Shown here: piece after piece, positions 24,394 through 32,575 of the stretch
Position numbering within the stretch: the first letter of the stretch is position 1
Layout of the letters: the number at the start of each line of letters is the position of its first letter
DNA from: VFZP01 sp043755595
Lineage (GTDB): Bacteria; Acidobacteriota; Terriglobia; Bryobacterales; Bryobacteraceae
Reading direction: 5' to 3'
Length of the DNA stretch: 64,000 nucleotides
NCBI GenBank assembly: GCA_043755595.1
Contig: JAYUSQ010000117.1
Location: forward strand, 39,236 to 103,235
Notes under the pieces: generated by a model
The model's database searches: none
Seen by the model: the letters and a program-made list of their open reading frames with translations, nothing else
Told to the model about the DNA's origin: nothing
Made by a program: the position numbers and the translations under genes

Positions 24394-27027
24394 TTACTCT
24401 CTGGTCAGGAACTCATCGGAGTTGAGGAGCGCGCGAGCTACGCCTAGCCACGATGTTTTGTTAAGCGCGCGGGTTAGGATTTCCAGTTCGCTTCGGTCCG
24501 GCGGGCGTGAAGTCGCGAGGGTGAAGGCGTAGATAAGGGCTGGTTCAGGATTGGGGACCGCTCCCTCGCGGTCGCGGCTCGGTTGGGTTATTGGGGCGGG
24601 TTGGGTTGGTCGTGCGGGTTGGGTTATTGGGGCGGGTTGGGTTGGTTGTGCGGGTTGGGTTACTCGCATTGTTTCGGTCGGCGGCGCGGTTTGAGTTAAC
24701 CGTGGGAGTTTCGCTATTCGCTCGGGTTGGGTTATTCGCGCGGCGAAGGCTTCGGCGGCCTCGTGGAAGACTGGGTCATTCAATAAGTTGAGCGCCTGCA
24801 GCGGCGTGTTGGAACGGCTGCGGCGCGAGACCGACACGTTCGATTCAGGGGCGTCGAAGTTCACCATCTGGGGATAGGGGGCGGTGCGTTGGAAGAAGGT
24901 GTACAGACCTCGGCGATACTTTTCGGGACCAGTGCTTTCTTTCCAACGATCGGTGTCCCAGGCGTAAGTCAGTTCCATCACGCCCTTCGGCTGTGGAGGA
25001 TATACGCTGCGCCCGCCGATTTGTTCCGTAAGCAAACCGGACACGCGCAGGGCGGAATCCCGGATTGCTTCGGCAGGGAGGCGTAGCCGGTTTTGACGGG
25101 CTACAAGCGAGTTGTCCGGGTCGCGATCGGCAAGCTCCGGGCGCGCCGCCGATTGTTGGCGGTAGGTGGCTGACATCACGATTTGCTTGTGCATGCGCTT
25201 GACGCGCCAACCGCCGTCAATGAAGTCCGAGGCAAGCCAGTCGAGTAACTCGGGGTGAGTGGGCGCTTCGCCCTGGAAGCCGAAGTCTTCAGAGGTGCGA
25301 ACGAGCCCTCGGCCAAAGAACTCCTGCCACATACGATTGACGGCGACACGGGCGGTAAGCGGATGCTCGGGCGAGGTGAGCCAGCGGGCGAGGTCGAGAC
25401 GCGTGGTGCGGTTTCCATTGGTTCTCATGGGGGGCAGCGAGGCGAGGCCCGTGGCCGGAACTTCGATGCCGAGACGGGAAAAGTCACCACGAATGCGCAG
25501 GTTCGTGGCATGGGGTTGAGGGTTTTCCGAGATAACTTGAGCCTGGCTGATTTGCGGGTAGGACTCGTAGAGGGCGCGGAGCTTCTTTTGCAGCTCCTTG
25601 AAGCGAAGCTGTTTCCATTCGTCCTTGGGAACGACAAAGTGGTACCACTCGATGAAGTAGTCTTCGAGTATCTGCCGCTCGCGCCAGGTTCGTTTGTCCC
25701 GGTCTATCCATATGAACTTATGGCCGCCATCGGACATTTGGAAGATAACGTCGTAAGTGATATCCCAGTCGGTTAGTTTGCCGGCGTTTTTCGCGGCCCA
25801 GCGCACCTTCTCTTCCCAGGGCGGCATGAGGCGAGTTATTCCGTATTCGTCCAGTAAGGCCTGGCGCTTGCCGAGATACTCGTCGCGCTTCGATTGCTGG
25901 GGGCCGGCTTCGCCCGGCAGCGGAGCGTCGATATACTCTTCGTCGATGTTGTCAAAGAAGGCGTAGAGGGAGTAATAATCTTTTTGTGAGATGGGATCGT
26001 ACTTATGGTCGTGACATTGCGCGCAGCCGACGGTGAGGCCCAGCCAAACCGTGCCGACGGTGTTGGCTCGGTCAAGGGTTTCTTCAAAGAAGGTCTGTTC
26101 GAGTTTGACGCCGCCTTCGCGGTTGCGGAGTGTGTTGCGATGGAAGCCGGTCGCAGCGCGATCTTCCGCGGTGGCGTTGGGGAGCAGGTCTCCAGCGAGT
26201 TGGGCCGTGGTGAAGCGGTCAAACGGCATGTCCACGTTCAGCGCGTCGATGACCCAGTGGCGCCAGCGCCAAGCCCAAGGGCGGGGAAGATCCTTTTCGT
26301 GGCCGTCGGAATCGGCATAACGAGCGAGATCAAGCCAGTGACGAGCCCAACGTTCGCCATAGCGCGGCGAGGCGAGAAGGCGATCTACCGCGCGCTCATA
26401 GGCGTTTGGGTTTGAATCGTCGAGATACGCCGTTAGCTCAGCAGGCGTGGGCGGTAGGCCGGTTAGATCGAGCGACAGCCGGCGGAAGAGCGTGGGCTTT
26501 GCGGCTTCAGACGACGGTGTGATTTTGGCCGCTTCGAGGCGCGCAAGGACAAACGCATCGATTGGGTTTCGCACGGTCGCGGTGGTGGCTGGGATATCGG
26601 GACGCTTCAATGGTGCGAAGGACCAGGGCTTGCGGCGCAACGGACTGGCGGCCAGCGGTTTGGGGGGCTGAGCGGACTCGGGCCATTCGGCGCCGGCGTC
26701 GATCCATGCGCGTAGAGCGGCGACCTCGGGTTCGGTGAGTTTGACTCCAATGGGTGGCATCCGGAAGCCATCTTTGGCGCTCGAGACGCGCTCGATTAAC
26801 TTACTGCTGGCGCTGGATCCGGGAACAATTACCGCGCCGCTGTAGCCGCCCTTGAACGCGGCGGCGCGATCGTCAAGGCGCAGGCCGCTCATCTGTTGCG
26901 CCGGCCCGTGACACCCGAAGCATTTGCGATGAAGGATCGGCTCCACGTTCGCGGTAAAGTTCTGGGAGAACGCCGCTGTCGCGTAGAGAAAGATCGCCGC
27001 CGGAATCGACGCTGCCAGGGACTTCAT
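24394..27027 (-). CDS. PSD1/DUF1549-DUF1553 secreted cytochrome c protein
   Basis: I choose ATG 27027 (MKSLAASIPAAIFLYATAAF, a signal peptide); an open frame further upstream has no family match. The 877-residue protein has a Planctomycete-type cytochrome domain with one CFGCH haem site (Cys36-His40), then DUF1549 (RRLSLDLTGLPPTPAEL; ERWARHWLDLARYADSDG; GLTVGCAQCHDHKYDPIS with a second CAQCH) and DUF1553 (SPEHPLTARVAVNRMWQEFF, FQRTAPYPQMVNFDAPES). Between the DUF1553 core and the last helix lies a low-complexity TQPA-rich insert (about residues 756-823) created by a repetitive element at 24556-24662. First gene of the operon with DUF1501, RraA and the Solibacter-domain protein. Confidence 0.88.
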   Translation of the reverse strand: MKSLAASIPAAIFLYATAAFSQNFTANVEPILHRKCFGCHGPAQQMSGLRLDDRAAAFKGGYSGAVIVPGSSASSKLIERVSSAKDGFRMPPIGVKLTEPEVAALRAWIDAGAEWPESAQPPKPLAASPLRRKPWSFAPLKRPDIPATTATVRNPIDAFVLARLEAAKITPSSEAAKPTLFRRLSLDLTGLPPTPAELTAYLDDSNPNAYERAVDRLLASPRYGERWARHWLDLARYADSDGHEKDLPRPWAWRWRHWVIDALNVDMPFDRFTTAQLAGDLLPNATAEDRAATGFHRNTLRNREGGVKLEQTFFEETLDRANTVGTVWLGLTVGCAQCHDHKYDPISQKDYYSLYAFFDNIDEEYIDAPLPGEAGPQQSKRDEYLGKRQALLDEYGITRLMPPWEEKVRWAAKNAGKLTDWDITYDVIFQMSDGGHKFIWIDRDKRTWRERQILEDYFIEWYHFVVPKDEWKQLRFKELQKKLRALYESYPQISQAQVISENPQPHATNLRIRGDFSRLGIEVPATGLASLPPMRTNGNRTTRLDLARWLTSPEHPLTARVAVNRMWQEFFGRGLVRTSEDFGFQGEAPTHPELLDWLASDFIDGGWRVKRMHKQIVMSATYRQQSAARPELADRDPDNSLVARQNRLRLPAEAIRDSALRVSGLLTEQIGGRSVYPPQPKGVMELTYAWDTDRWKESTGPEKYRRGLYTFFQRTAPYPQMVNFDAPESNVSVSRRSRSNTPLQALNLLNDPVFHEAAEAFAARITQPERIAKLPRLTQTAPPTETMRVTQPAQPTQPAPITQPARPTQPAPITQPSRDREGAVPNPEPALIYAFTLATSRPPDRSELEILTRALNKTSWLGVARALLNSDEFLTRE
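24556..24582. repeat. 27-bp palindromic element, copy 1, inside the PSD1 coding region
   Basis: A GACCGC...GCGGTC hairpin followed by GCGGCTCGG. Read on the coding strand it gives SRDREGAV. A copy differing at one base lies at 34107-34133. Confidence 0.85.
24581..24662. repeat. 36-bp tandem repeat (2.3 copies) in the PSD1 gene
   Basis: The 36-bp unit beginning GGTTGGGTTATTGGGGCG runs 24581-24616, 24617-24652 and partly to 24662, with one base difference. Each unit consists of two related 18-bp halves. It encodes the TQPA/PITQPARP repeats and begins inside the last bases of the 27-bp element. Confidence 0.88.
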
Positions 27028-27439
27028 ACGTGGTTGCTTTGAGCGTATCGCATGGGAGCGGCGCCGCGCTAGTGGCGGAAAAAATCGCGGGTGTCGAATT
27101 CTGTCGCGTTTGGTCGTATTTGAAATGTTTCCGGCCGAGAATGAAGGCGGCGGCACGGAAGCGCGTGGCGGGCGTGGACTCCATACCGTTGAGACATTCT
27201 TCGAGTGCGTCGAAGGCTTCGACGGCGAGTTCGCGGAGGCGGTCTTCGAAGGCGTCGGCAACGATTCCGCGGTAGCGGTCGAGAGCGGCGGCGAAGGCGG
27301 GCGACTGCTTGAGCCAGGTGTAGATGGTGGAGCGGTGGACGCCAGCGCGGAGGGCGGCTTTAGCGATGGTGGCTCCGCCGACGATTTGTTGGACGACGGC
27401 GAGTTGGATGGGAGTGAGTTCGAGGGATAGGTCTTGCAT
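26873..27439 (-). CDS. Small helix-turn-helix protein
   Basis: From ATG 27439 (MQDLSLELTPIQLAVVQQIV) residues about 10-45 form a helix-turn-helix typical of phage terminase-small-subunit/phBC6A51-like proteins: GGATIAKAALRAGVHRSTIY followed by TWLKQSPAF. A helical segment follows to about residue 110 (FEDRLRELAVEAFDALEECL; RFRAAAFILGRKHF). The last about 50 codons overlap the signal-peptide region of the PSD1 gene in another frame by 155 bp, so the true end may be earlier or the PSD1 promoter lies inside it. DNA-binding is inferred; target unknown. A longer upstream frame to 27601 lacks support. Confidence 0.55.
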   Translation of the reverse strand: MQDLSLELTPIQLAVVQQIVGGATIAKAALRAGVHRSTIYTWLKQSPAFAAALDRYRGIVADAFEDRLRELAVEAFDALEECLNGMESTPATRFRAAAFILGRKHFKYDQTRQNSTPAIFSATSAAPLPCDTLKATTYEVPGSVDSGGDLSLRDSGVLPELYRERGADPSSQMLRVSRAGATDERPAP

Positions 27440-27652
27440 ATTGGTTAGTTGGCCGGCTTCAGATGTAACATGGCGGCGGAATGGTGCGGCGCGGGGGAAG
27501 GCTGTAAGTCGTTGTTGGGTTGGGAGAAGAAATATTTTTGAGACGGGTGAACCGGGTTGCCGCTCTGCCGGAACGAACGTAATATCTTCCAACGAAATCA
27601 ATACAATGTTGGGAGACGGGCTCGGGAATCTATCAGCTGCAAGGTCTGGACA

Positions 27653-28657
27653 ATGAGCAAGATTTGGCAGATAGCTGCAATTGTTCTACCGGTTCCGCTT
27701 GCCTTGGGAGTGATCTACGAACGAGCGGGTGGGCGTCGCGACCAAGCGAAACTGCCGCGGGTAGGACGCGCGGTCGACGTTGGTGGGCGCGCGTTGAACA
27801 TCAGTTGCTTGGGTGAAGGCGCCCCCGCAGTGATCCTGGACGCCGGCGGCAGCGCACCCGGTTTTAGCAATCTGCCGCTGCAGCGACTGATCTCGAGCGA
27901 GACAAAGACTTGCTGGTTCGATCGCGCGGGACTCGGTTGGAGCGATCCGAGCTCAGCGCTTCAAACGAGTGGCGCCATCGCAAGCGACCTCCATAACTTG
28001 CTGCGGGGGGCGGGGATTGCGCCGCCCTTCATCCTTGTCGGCCAATCCTTCAGCGGATTTAACGTTCGCATGTTTGCAGCGCGGGACGCGCATAAAGTGG
28101 CGGGCATTGTATTGCTCGACTCGGTTCACGAGGACCAACAACAGTACGAGCCCCGGTCCGCTCTCGCCCCGGTGAACCGGCTGCCGGCTGCTGCGCGGAA
28201 TTTGCTATGTAAGGTCGTGCCATGGGCTGCGAAGGTGGGCATGGTGAGACTGATGGTGGATTCGTCTGGCGGTCGCCGTCCCATCCCAGGGTTCACCGCA
28301 GCCGAGGCTGCCACATTGCAGGCACTCGAAGCACAGCCCAAGGCCGTCGTCGCGGCCGCAGGTTGCCAGGCGTGGGAGAGGAGTGCAGATGAAGCACGGG
28401 CCGCTGGAACCCTGGGTAACATCCCTTTGTACGTGTTGACCGCCGGAGAGCCGATGCGGACCGGCGATCCTGCGGTGGACCAGGAGCTCAAGCAATTCCA
28501 CGACATCTGGGTACATAAGCTGCAAGTGCAGCTGGCAGGTCTCTCTACTTGCGGCAAGCAAGTGATCGTGGAGAACAGCAGCCATGATGGGGGTCGCGAT
28601 ATGGCGCATGCAGCGGTCAGAGCTATTCGTGAAATTCTGCGAGAGTCTCATCGGTAG
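27653..28657 (+). CDS. Alpha/beta hydrolase with N-terminal membrane anchor or signal
   Basis: I choose ATG 27653 (MSKIWQIAAIVLPVPLALGV), which places a hydrophobic helix first. The 334-residue protein shows the oxyanion region VILDAGGSAPGFS, the nucleophile elbow VGQSFSGFN with catalytic Ser, a following strand with IVLLDSVHED, and a late catalytic His in NSSHDGGRD. This is the alpha/beta hydrolase fold of the haloalkane dehalogenase/lipase-like group. Substrate is unknown. It is a single gene divergent from the helix-turn-helix gene. Confidence 0.85.
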   Translation: MSKIWQIAAIVLPVPLALGVIYERAGGRRDQAKLPRVGRAVDVGGRALNISCLGEGAPAVILDAGGSAPGFSNLPLQRLISSETKTCWFDRAGLGWSDPSSALQTSGAIASDLHNLLRGAGIAPPFILVGQSFSGFNVRMFAARDAHKVAGIVLLDSVHEDQQQYEPRSALAPVNRLPAAARNLLCKVVPWAAKVGMVRLMVDSSGGRRPIPGFTAAEAATLQALEAQPKAVVAAAGCQAWERSADEARAAGTLGNIPLYVLTAGEPMRTGDPAVDQELKQFHDIWVHKLQVQLAGLSTCGKQVIVENSSHDGGRDMAHAAVRAIREILRESHR

Positions 28658-28719
28658 AGACTCCAAACAAGCGGCTTGCGCTCAACAATCGGCCACGCGG
28701 CCGGCCAGTTCGGGGAACA

Positions 28720-29126
28720 TCACAAGACCGCGAGCGTCGACTGAAGATCAGGTTTGACGTGTTCATGCCACGCGTCATCGAAATCCACGGCCAGAGCCAA
28801 CGCAGCGAGGGCAATTTCATTGGCTTCATGCCACAAGCCAGGCTGCTGCAGCCAAAATGCGGGCTTCACAGACAATACAGATTTCAGTAGGTCACCCTCG
28901 AAAAGGTCCGCTTCGAGCAACGGATTCTGGCGAAGACGGTCCAGGGCCATCGGGACTAGTATCGCAAGACTAAATTGCTGGCCCATCGCCGTGCGAATCT
29001 CACCGTCAGTCAGTTCCCCGACTGGCTTGTATCGCATTTGGTGACAGGTCTCGACAAGACGCGATGGGTAGCACGGCTTGCCCCAATCCTCGCTTCGAGT
29101 TCCGTTAGGCTTTTGGTCCGATCCAC
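28720..29126 (-). pseudogene. Frameshifted CdiI-type immunity gene
   Basis: The main frame (29037-28720 plus upstream codons) gives EDWGKPCYPSRLVETCHQMR, YKPVGELTDGEIRTAMGQQF, PLLEADLFEGDLLKSVLSV and FWLQQPGLWHEANEIAL, the pattern of the CdiI_2-like contact-dependent inhibition immunity family. The family N-terminus (KSLTELE) is found just upstream in another frame from GTG 29126. Restoring one G at about 29093 (GAA-GC to GAA-GGC) joins the halves as LEGEDWGKP. An ATG at 29037 could still give a 105-residue fragment lacking the first helix and strand. No cdiA toxin gene is nearby, so it would be an orphan immunity gene. Confidence 0.72.
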
Positions 29127-29147
29127 CTTTACTCCGATTCTAACGAG

Positions 29148-29576
29148 CTAGGATTCTGCCTTCTTCGAAGGCTTCGACTTGCCAGAATTGTTGAGGGCGA
29201 TCGCCTGGAGAATGAGGGCCGTGAAGGCGGAAGCGTCGACTTTTTCTCCTTCGTGTATGTCGATTGCGCGGCGTGTGTTTCCGTCGAGACTGGAGTTGAA
29301 GAGGCCGGACGGATCCTTCAGCGACGCACCCTTGGCGAAGGTGAGCTTTACGACTCTCTTGTAGGATTCGCCGGTGCAGACGATGCCGCCGTGCGACCAG
29401 ACTGGAGTGCCCATCCACTTCCACTCTTCGACGACGTCCGGGGCTGTTTCGGTGATGAGCTTGCGCATGCGGGTGAGGGTTTCGCCGCGCCAGTCCCCGA
29501 GTTCGGCGATCTTTTTTGAGATGAGCTCCGATGCCGACTGGCCTTGGCTTGAGGCTGGGTCCTTCATGGCTTTCAT
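29148..29576 (-). CDS. DUF1801 (YdhG-like) protein
   Basis: The 142-residue protein matches DUF1801: KKIAELGDWRGETLTRMRKL, DVVEEWKWMGTPVWSHGG, ICTGESYKRVVKLTFAKGAS and GNTRRAIDIHEGEK. The family includes the frataxin-like Fra of Bacillus, but for this subgroup no role is settled. Start ATG 29576 is followed by a second Met four codons later. It is divergent from the cytochrome-TPR gene with only 16 bp between starts. Confidence 0.85.
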   Translation of the reverse strand: MKAMKDPASSQGQSASELISKKIAELGDWRGETLTRMRKLITETAPDVVEEWKWMGTPVWSHGGIVCTGESYKRVVKLTFAKGASLKDPSGLFNSSLDGNTRRAIDIHEGEKVDASAFTALILQAIALNNSGKSKPSKKAES

Positions 29577-29592
29577 CCTAGACTAGTATCTG

Positions 29593-31800
29593 ATGTCCCC
29601 GGCAACAACAATGCGGGCGGTCCTGGCGGGAGCCTTGGGGTTAGCGATCTTCACGGCCTTCATTTTCCGTTCCCCGGTTACCGCGCAGACCGCGTCTTCG
29701 CAGAGTGCATCCGCCGCTCGGGAATACGCTTCGCCCGAGACCTGCGCCGCCTGTCATCGAAGTATCTGGGATACCTACCAGAAGACAGGAATGGGGCGAT
29801 CTTTCTATCGCCCGTCGGCTGCGAATACGCCTGAGATCGCCGGCGGCTCCTTTTACCACAAATCTTCCGGCAGTTACTTCACAGCGCTTCGGCGTGAAGG
29901 CAATTACTTTCAGCGGCGCCACCAGATCGGCTCCGATGGGCGGGAGGTCAATGTCATGGAGAAGCGGATCGACTTCATTCTGGGGTCCGGCAGCCACGCC
30001 CGCACGTATCTGAACCGCACCGCCCGCAACACATTGATCGAGTTGCCGCTGGGCTGGTACGCGGAGAAAGGCGGCTATTGGGCGATGAATCCCGGTTACG
30101 ACCGCCCGGATCACGAAGACTTCCGCCGCAAGATCACTTACGACTGCATGTTCTGCCACAACGGATATCCGAAGATTCCGGCGGGACACGAGCGGCCGTT
30201 TGCCGAGTCCGTGTATGCCGACCCGCTGCCGGAAGGAATCGATTGCCAGCGATGCCATGGCCCGGGACTTAGACACGCGCAGTTGGCCCAAAGCGGCGGG
30301 GTCAAGGTGGATGAAATCCGAAAAGCTATCGTCAATCCGGCGCGTTTGAGCGCGGAACGGCGGGAGGAGATCTGCCTACAGTGCCATCTGGAGTCGACCA
30401 GTTTCCCGCTGCCGAATTCAATGCAGAGGTACGACGGCGGTCCCTTCGCCTACAGGCCGGGCGAGCCGCTGAGCGCCTACTGGCTATTCTTCGATCATGC
30501 GCCCAAGCAGGGCCGCGATGACAAGTTTGAGATCGTGAACGCGGTCTATCGAATGCGGCAATCGAAATGCTATGTCGAAAACAAAGGCGCGCTGGAGTGT
30601 ACCACTTGCCATAATCCGCATGACGCGCCGCGCGGTGGTGAGGCCACGCGGCATTACGACGCTGTGTGCCGCCGGTGCCATGCTTCCGAAATCGATCGCG
30701 CGGTGGCGGCGGGTAAACATACGGAGAAGTCCGGTTGCGCCGATTGTCACATGCCGAAGCGGCGAACCGAAGACGTCGTCCATGCGATCGCAACCGATCA
30801 TTACATTCAGAGGCACCCGCTTCCAGCCGGCGATTTGTTGGCGGAAAGGGCGGAAAGGCATGAGACCGGCGAGTCCGCTTATCGGGGCGAGGTGGCGCTG
30901 TACTATCCCGAAAAATTGCCAGCGACGCCGGAGAACGAACTCTATCTGGCGCTGGCCCAGGTGATCGACAAGAGCAATTTGAATGGCGGCATCGGGCGGC
31001 TGGCGGAGGCGATCAGACGGCATGGCGCGGCGCGGCCGGAGTTTTACCTGGGACTGGGCGAGGCGTGGCGAAACAGCGGGCAGCCGGCCAAGGCGTTGCC
31101 GCAGTATCGAGAGGCGGTGCGGCGGAGTCCGCGCTCTCCGTTTGGGTTGCTGAAGCTGGGATCGGCGTTGCGAGATTCAGGGCAGTATCCGGAGGCGGCG
31201 GCTACGTTGAACCGAGCGGCGGCGGCGGCGCCCGATGACCCGGCAATTTGGCATGAACTGGGCCAGACGTACCGGCTACAGGGAAAGACGACCGCTGCAG
31301 CCACCGCTCTGCGAAAGGCGATCGCGATTGATCCGGACATGCCGGAACCGCATAACAATTTGGGTATCGTTTGGCTGGTGGCGGGAGACAAACGACAGGC
31401 CGAGGTGGCCTTCCGCGAAGCCATCCGCATTCAACCGGGTTATGCCGATGCGCACAACAACCTGGGCAACGTTCTGGCGGGAGCGGGTGACTTTCGGCAG
31501 GCGCGATACCACTTCGAAATTTCTTTACGGCTTCAACCTAACGACGCGCGGGCGCATTACAACTTCGCTCTGGCCCTTGGCCGCGCGCGCGAGTTCGACC
31601 AAGCGCAGCGGCAGCTAGAGGAGGCTGTGCGAGCCGACCCGGAGTTTCCGGATGCACGGCTGGTTCTGGCGCGAATGCTGGCCACTAACGGACAGACGCA
31701 GGCCGCGATTCCGCATCTGCAGAAGGCAACTGCAGCCGCGGATCCCGCGGTGCGGCAAGCGGCGGTTGAGATGCTGCGGCGGCTTGGTATTGCGCGCTAG
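29593..31800 (+). CDS. Seven-haem cytochrome c fused to TPR repeats
   Basis: The 735-residue secreted protein has a signal helix (LAGALGLAIFTAFIF) and seven CxxCH haem sites: CAACH (51-55), CMFCH, CQRCH, CLQCH, CTTCH, CRRCH and CADCH, all before about residue 390. From about 440 onward it has tetratricopeptide repeats (for example YLGLGEAWRNSGQPAKALPQ, IWHELGQTYRLQGKTTAAAT, HNNLGIVWLVAGDKRQAEVA, HNNLGNVLAGAGDFRQARYH). It probably passes electrons in the periplasm while the TPR part docks a partner. This fusion is common in Acidobacteriota and Planctomycetota; the electron donor and acceptor are unknown. Confidence 0.9.
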   Translation: MSPATTMRAVLAGALGLAIFTAFIFRSPVTAQTASSQSASAAREYASPETCAACHRSIWDTYQKTGMGRSFYRPSAANTPEIAGGSFYHKSSGSYFTALRREGNYFQRRHQIGSDGREVNVMEKRIDFILGSGSHARTYLNRTARNTLIELPLGWYAEKGGYWAMNPGYDRPDHEDFRRKITYDCMFCHNGYPKIPAGHERPFAESVYADPLPEGIDCQRCHGPGLRHAQLAQSGGVKVDEIRKAIVNPARLSAERREEICLQCHLESTSFPLPNSMQRYDGGPFAYRPGEPLSAYWLFFDHAPKQGRDDKFEIVNAVYRMRQSKCYVENKGALECTTCHNPHDAPRGGEATRHYDAVCRRCHASEIDRAVAAGKHTEKSGCADCHMPKRRTEDVVHAIATDHYIQRHPLPAGDLLAERAERHETGESAYRGEVALYYPEKLPATPENELYLALAQVIDKSNLNGGIGRLAEAIRRHGAARPEFYLGLGEAWRNSGQPAKALPQYREAVRRSPRSPFGLLKLGSALRDSGQYPEAAATLNRAAAAAPDDPAIWHELGQTYRLQGKTTAAATALRKAIAIDPDMPEPHNNLGIVWLVAGDKRQAEVAFREAIRIQPGYADAHNNLGNVLAGAGDFRQARYHFEISLRLQPNDARAHYNFALALGRAREFDQAQRQLEEAVRADPEFPDARLVLARMLATNGQTQAAIPHLQKATAAADPAVRQAAVEMLRRLGIAR

Positions 31801-31859
31801 AGTCCTTCAAGGTGGCTGATTTTAGAGGCCGCGACCGGTGACGCATTACGCGGGGAGCG

Positions 31860-32170
31860 GCTGCGCGATCTTTCAGTCAAGCGCCCCCGGGACCATTCCG
31901 TGGACGCAAACGCAGTCTCTACGAAGGCGGCGTCCGCGTCCCCGACATCGTGCGCTGGCCCGGCAAGGCCCGTCCGGCCGCGTCGAATCCTCTGCGGTGG
32001 TCTCTGGTGTCGACTGGTTTCCGACCCTCGCCAAGCTTGCTGGCTTCGCGCTCCCCGCCCGCGCCGCAAGCCCCTCCACTGGGAGTGGCGCTTCAACGTC
32101 GCCGGCTACGCCGTCAACCGCGGCCCCATCCTCTCCATTAGCCGTAGGCGGAGTGGCTGGCATTCCCGAT
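31860..32170 (+). pseudogene. Remnant of a sulfatase gene (C-terminal part)
   Basis: Three frames read in order give RGRKRSLYEGGVRVPDIVRW and PGKARP, then GRVESSAVVSGVDWFPTLAK and LAGFALPA, then RRKPLHWEWRFNVAGYAVN and RGPILSI. This is the C-terminal half of a type I sulfatase. The N-terminal catalytic half with the formylglycine motif is absent, and two frame changes lie within 300 bp. It follows the cytochrome-TPR gene by 60 bp. No functional product is expected. Confidence 0.75.
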
Positions 32171-32273
32171 GCTATCGGATCGTTGCGGTAGACGGTGATG
32201 CTGCGAAGTGGGCCGATGGCTTAAGCTTTAGAATCGGGCGCGTCACCCACTTCAGATAACCCAAGGAAAGATC

Positions 32274-32435
32274 ATGAGCGATGCTTTGAATTCGAGGCCC
32301 TTTGACCAGCAGATGGCGGCGCTGCTTGTGGAGTCTCACTTAGCGGATTGGCAGCAGGAGCCCGCCGAACGGTGCCCTATCCTGAGTCATTTCCGTCCTC
32401 CGGCGTTACACGAGCTTCAGTGTAGCCCACGATGA
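32274..32435 (+). CDS. Possible 53-residue small protein
   Basis: ATG 32274 follows a good ribosome site (AAGGAAAG, six bases upstream) and opens a 53-codon frame (MSDALNSRPFDQQMAALLVE...). It has no recognised domain and may be a truncated remnant, as it lies next to the sulfatase fragment. The rest of 32171-32575 shows nothing else recognisable. Confidence 0.25.
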   Translation: MSDALNSRPFDQQMAALLVESHLADWQQEPAERCPILSHFRPPALHELQCSPR

Positions 32436-32575
32436 ACGGCGATGCGATGAGTTTTCCAGTACGGTGTGAGGCCGGTACCAACTCCTCCTATTCAATCGGA
32501 TTGGTGGGTTGTTGAGCCAGCCTCGGCGCTCAATCCTGCGAGCTGGAGAGGCAAGTTTGGCGAGAACGCCGCAAG

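Noticed and set aside
24591..24791. Plus-strand frame of Val/Gly/Leu-rich repeats in the PSD1 gene
   Set aside because: Generated by the 36-bp tandem repeat read antisense.
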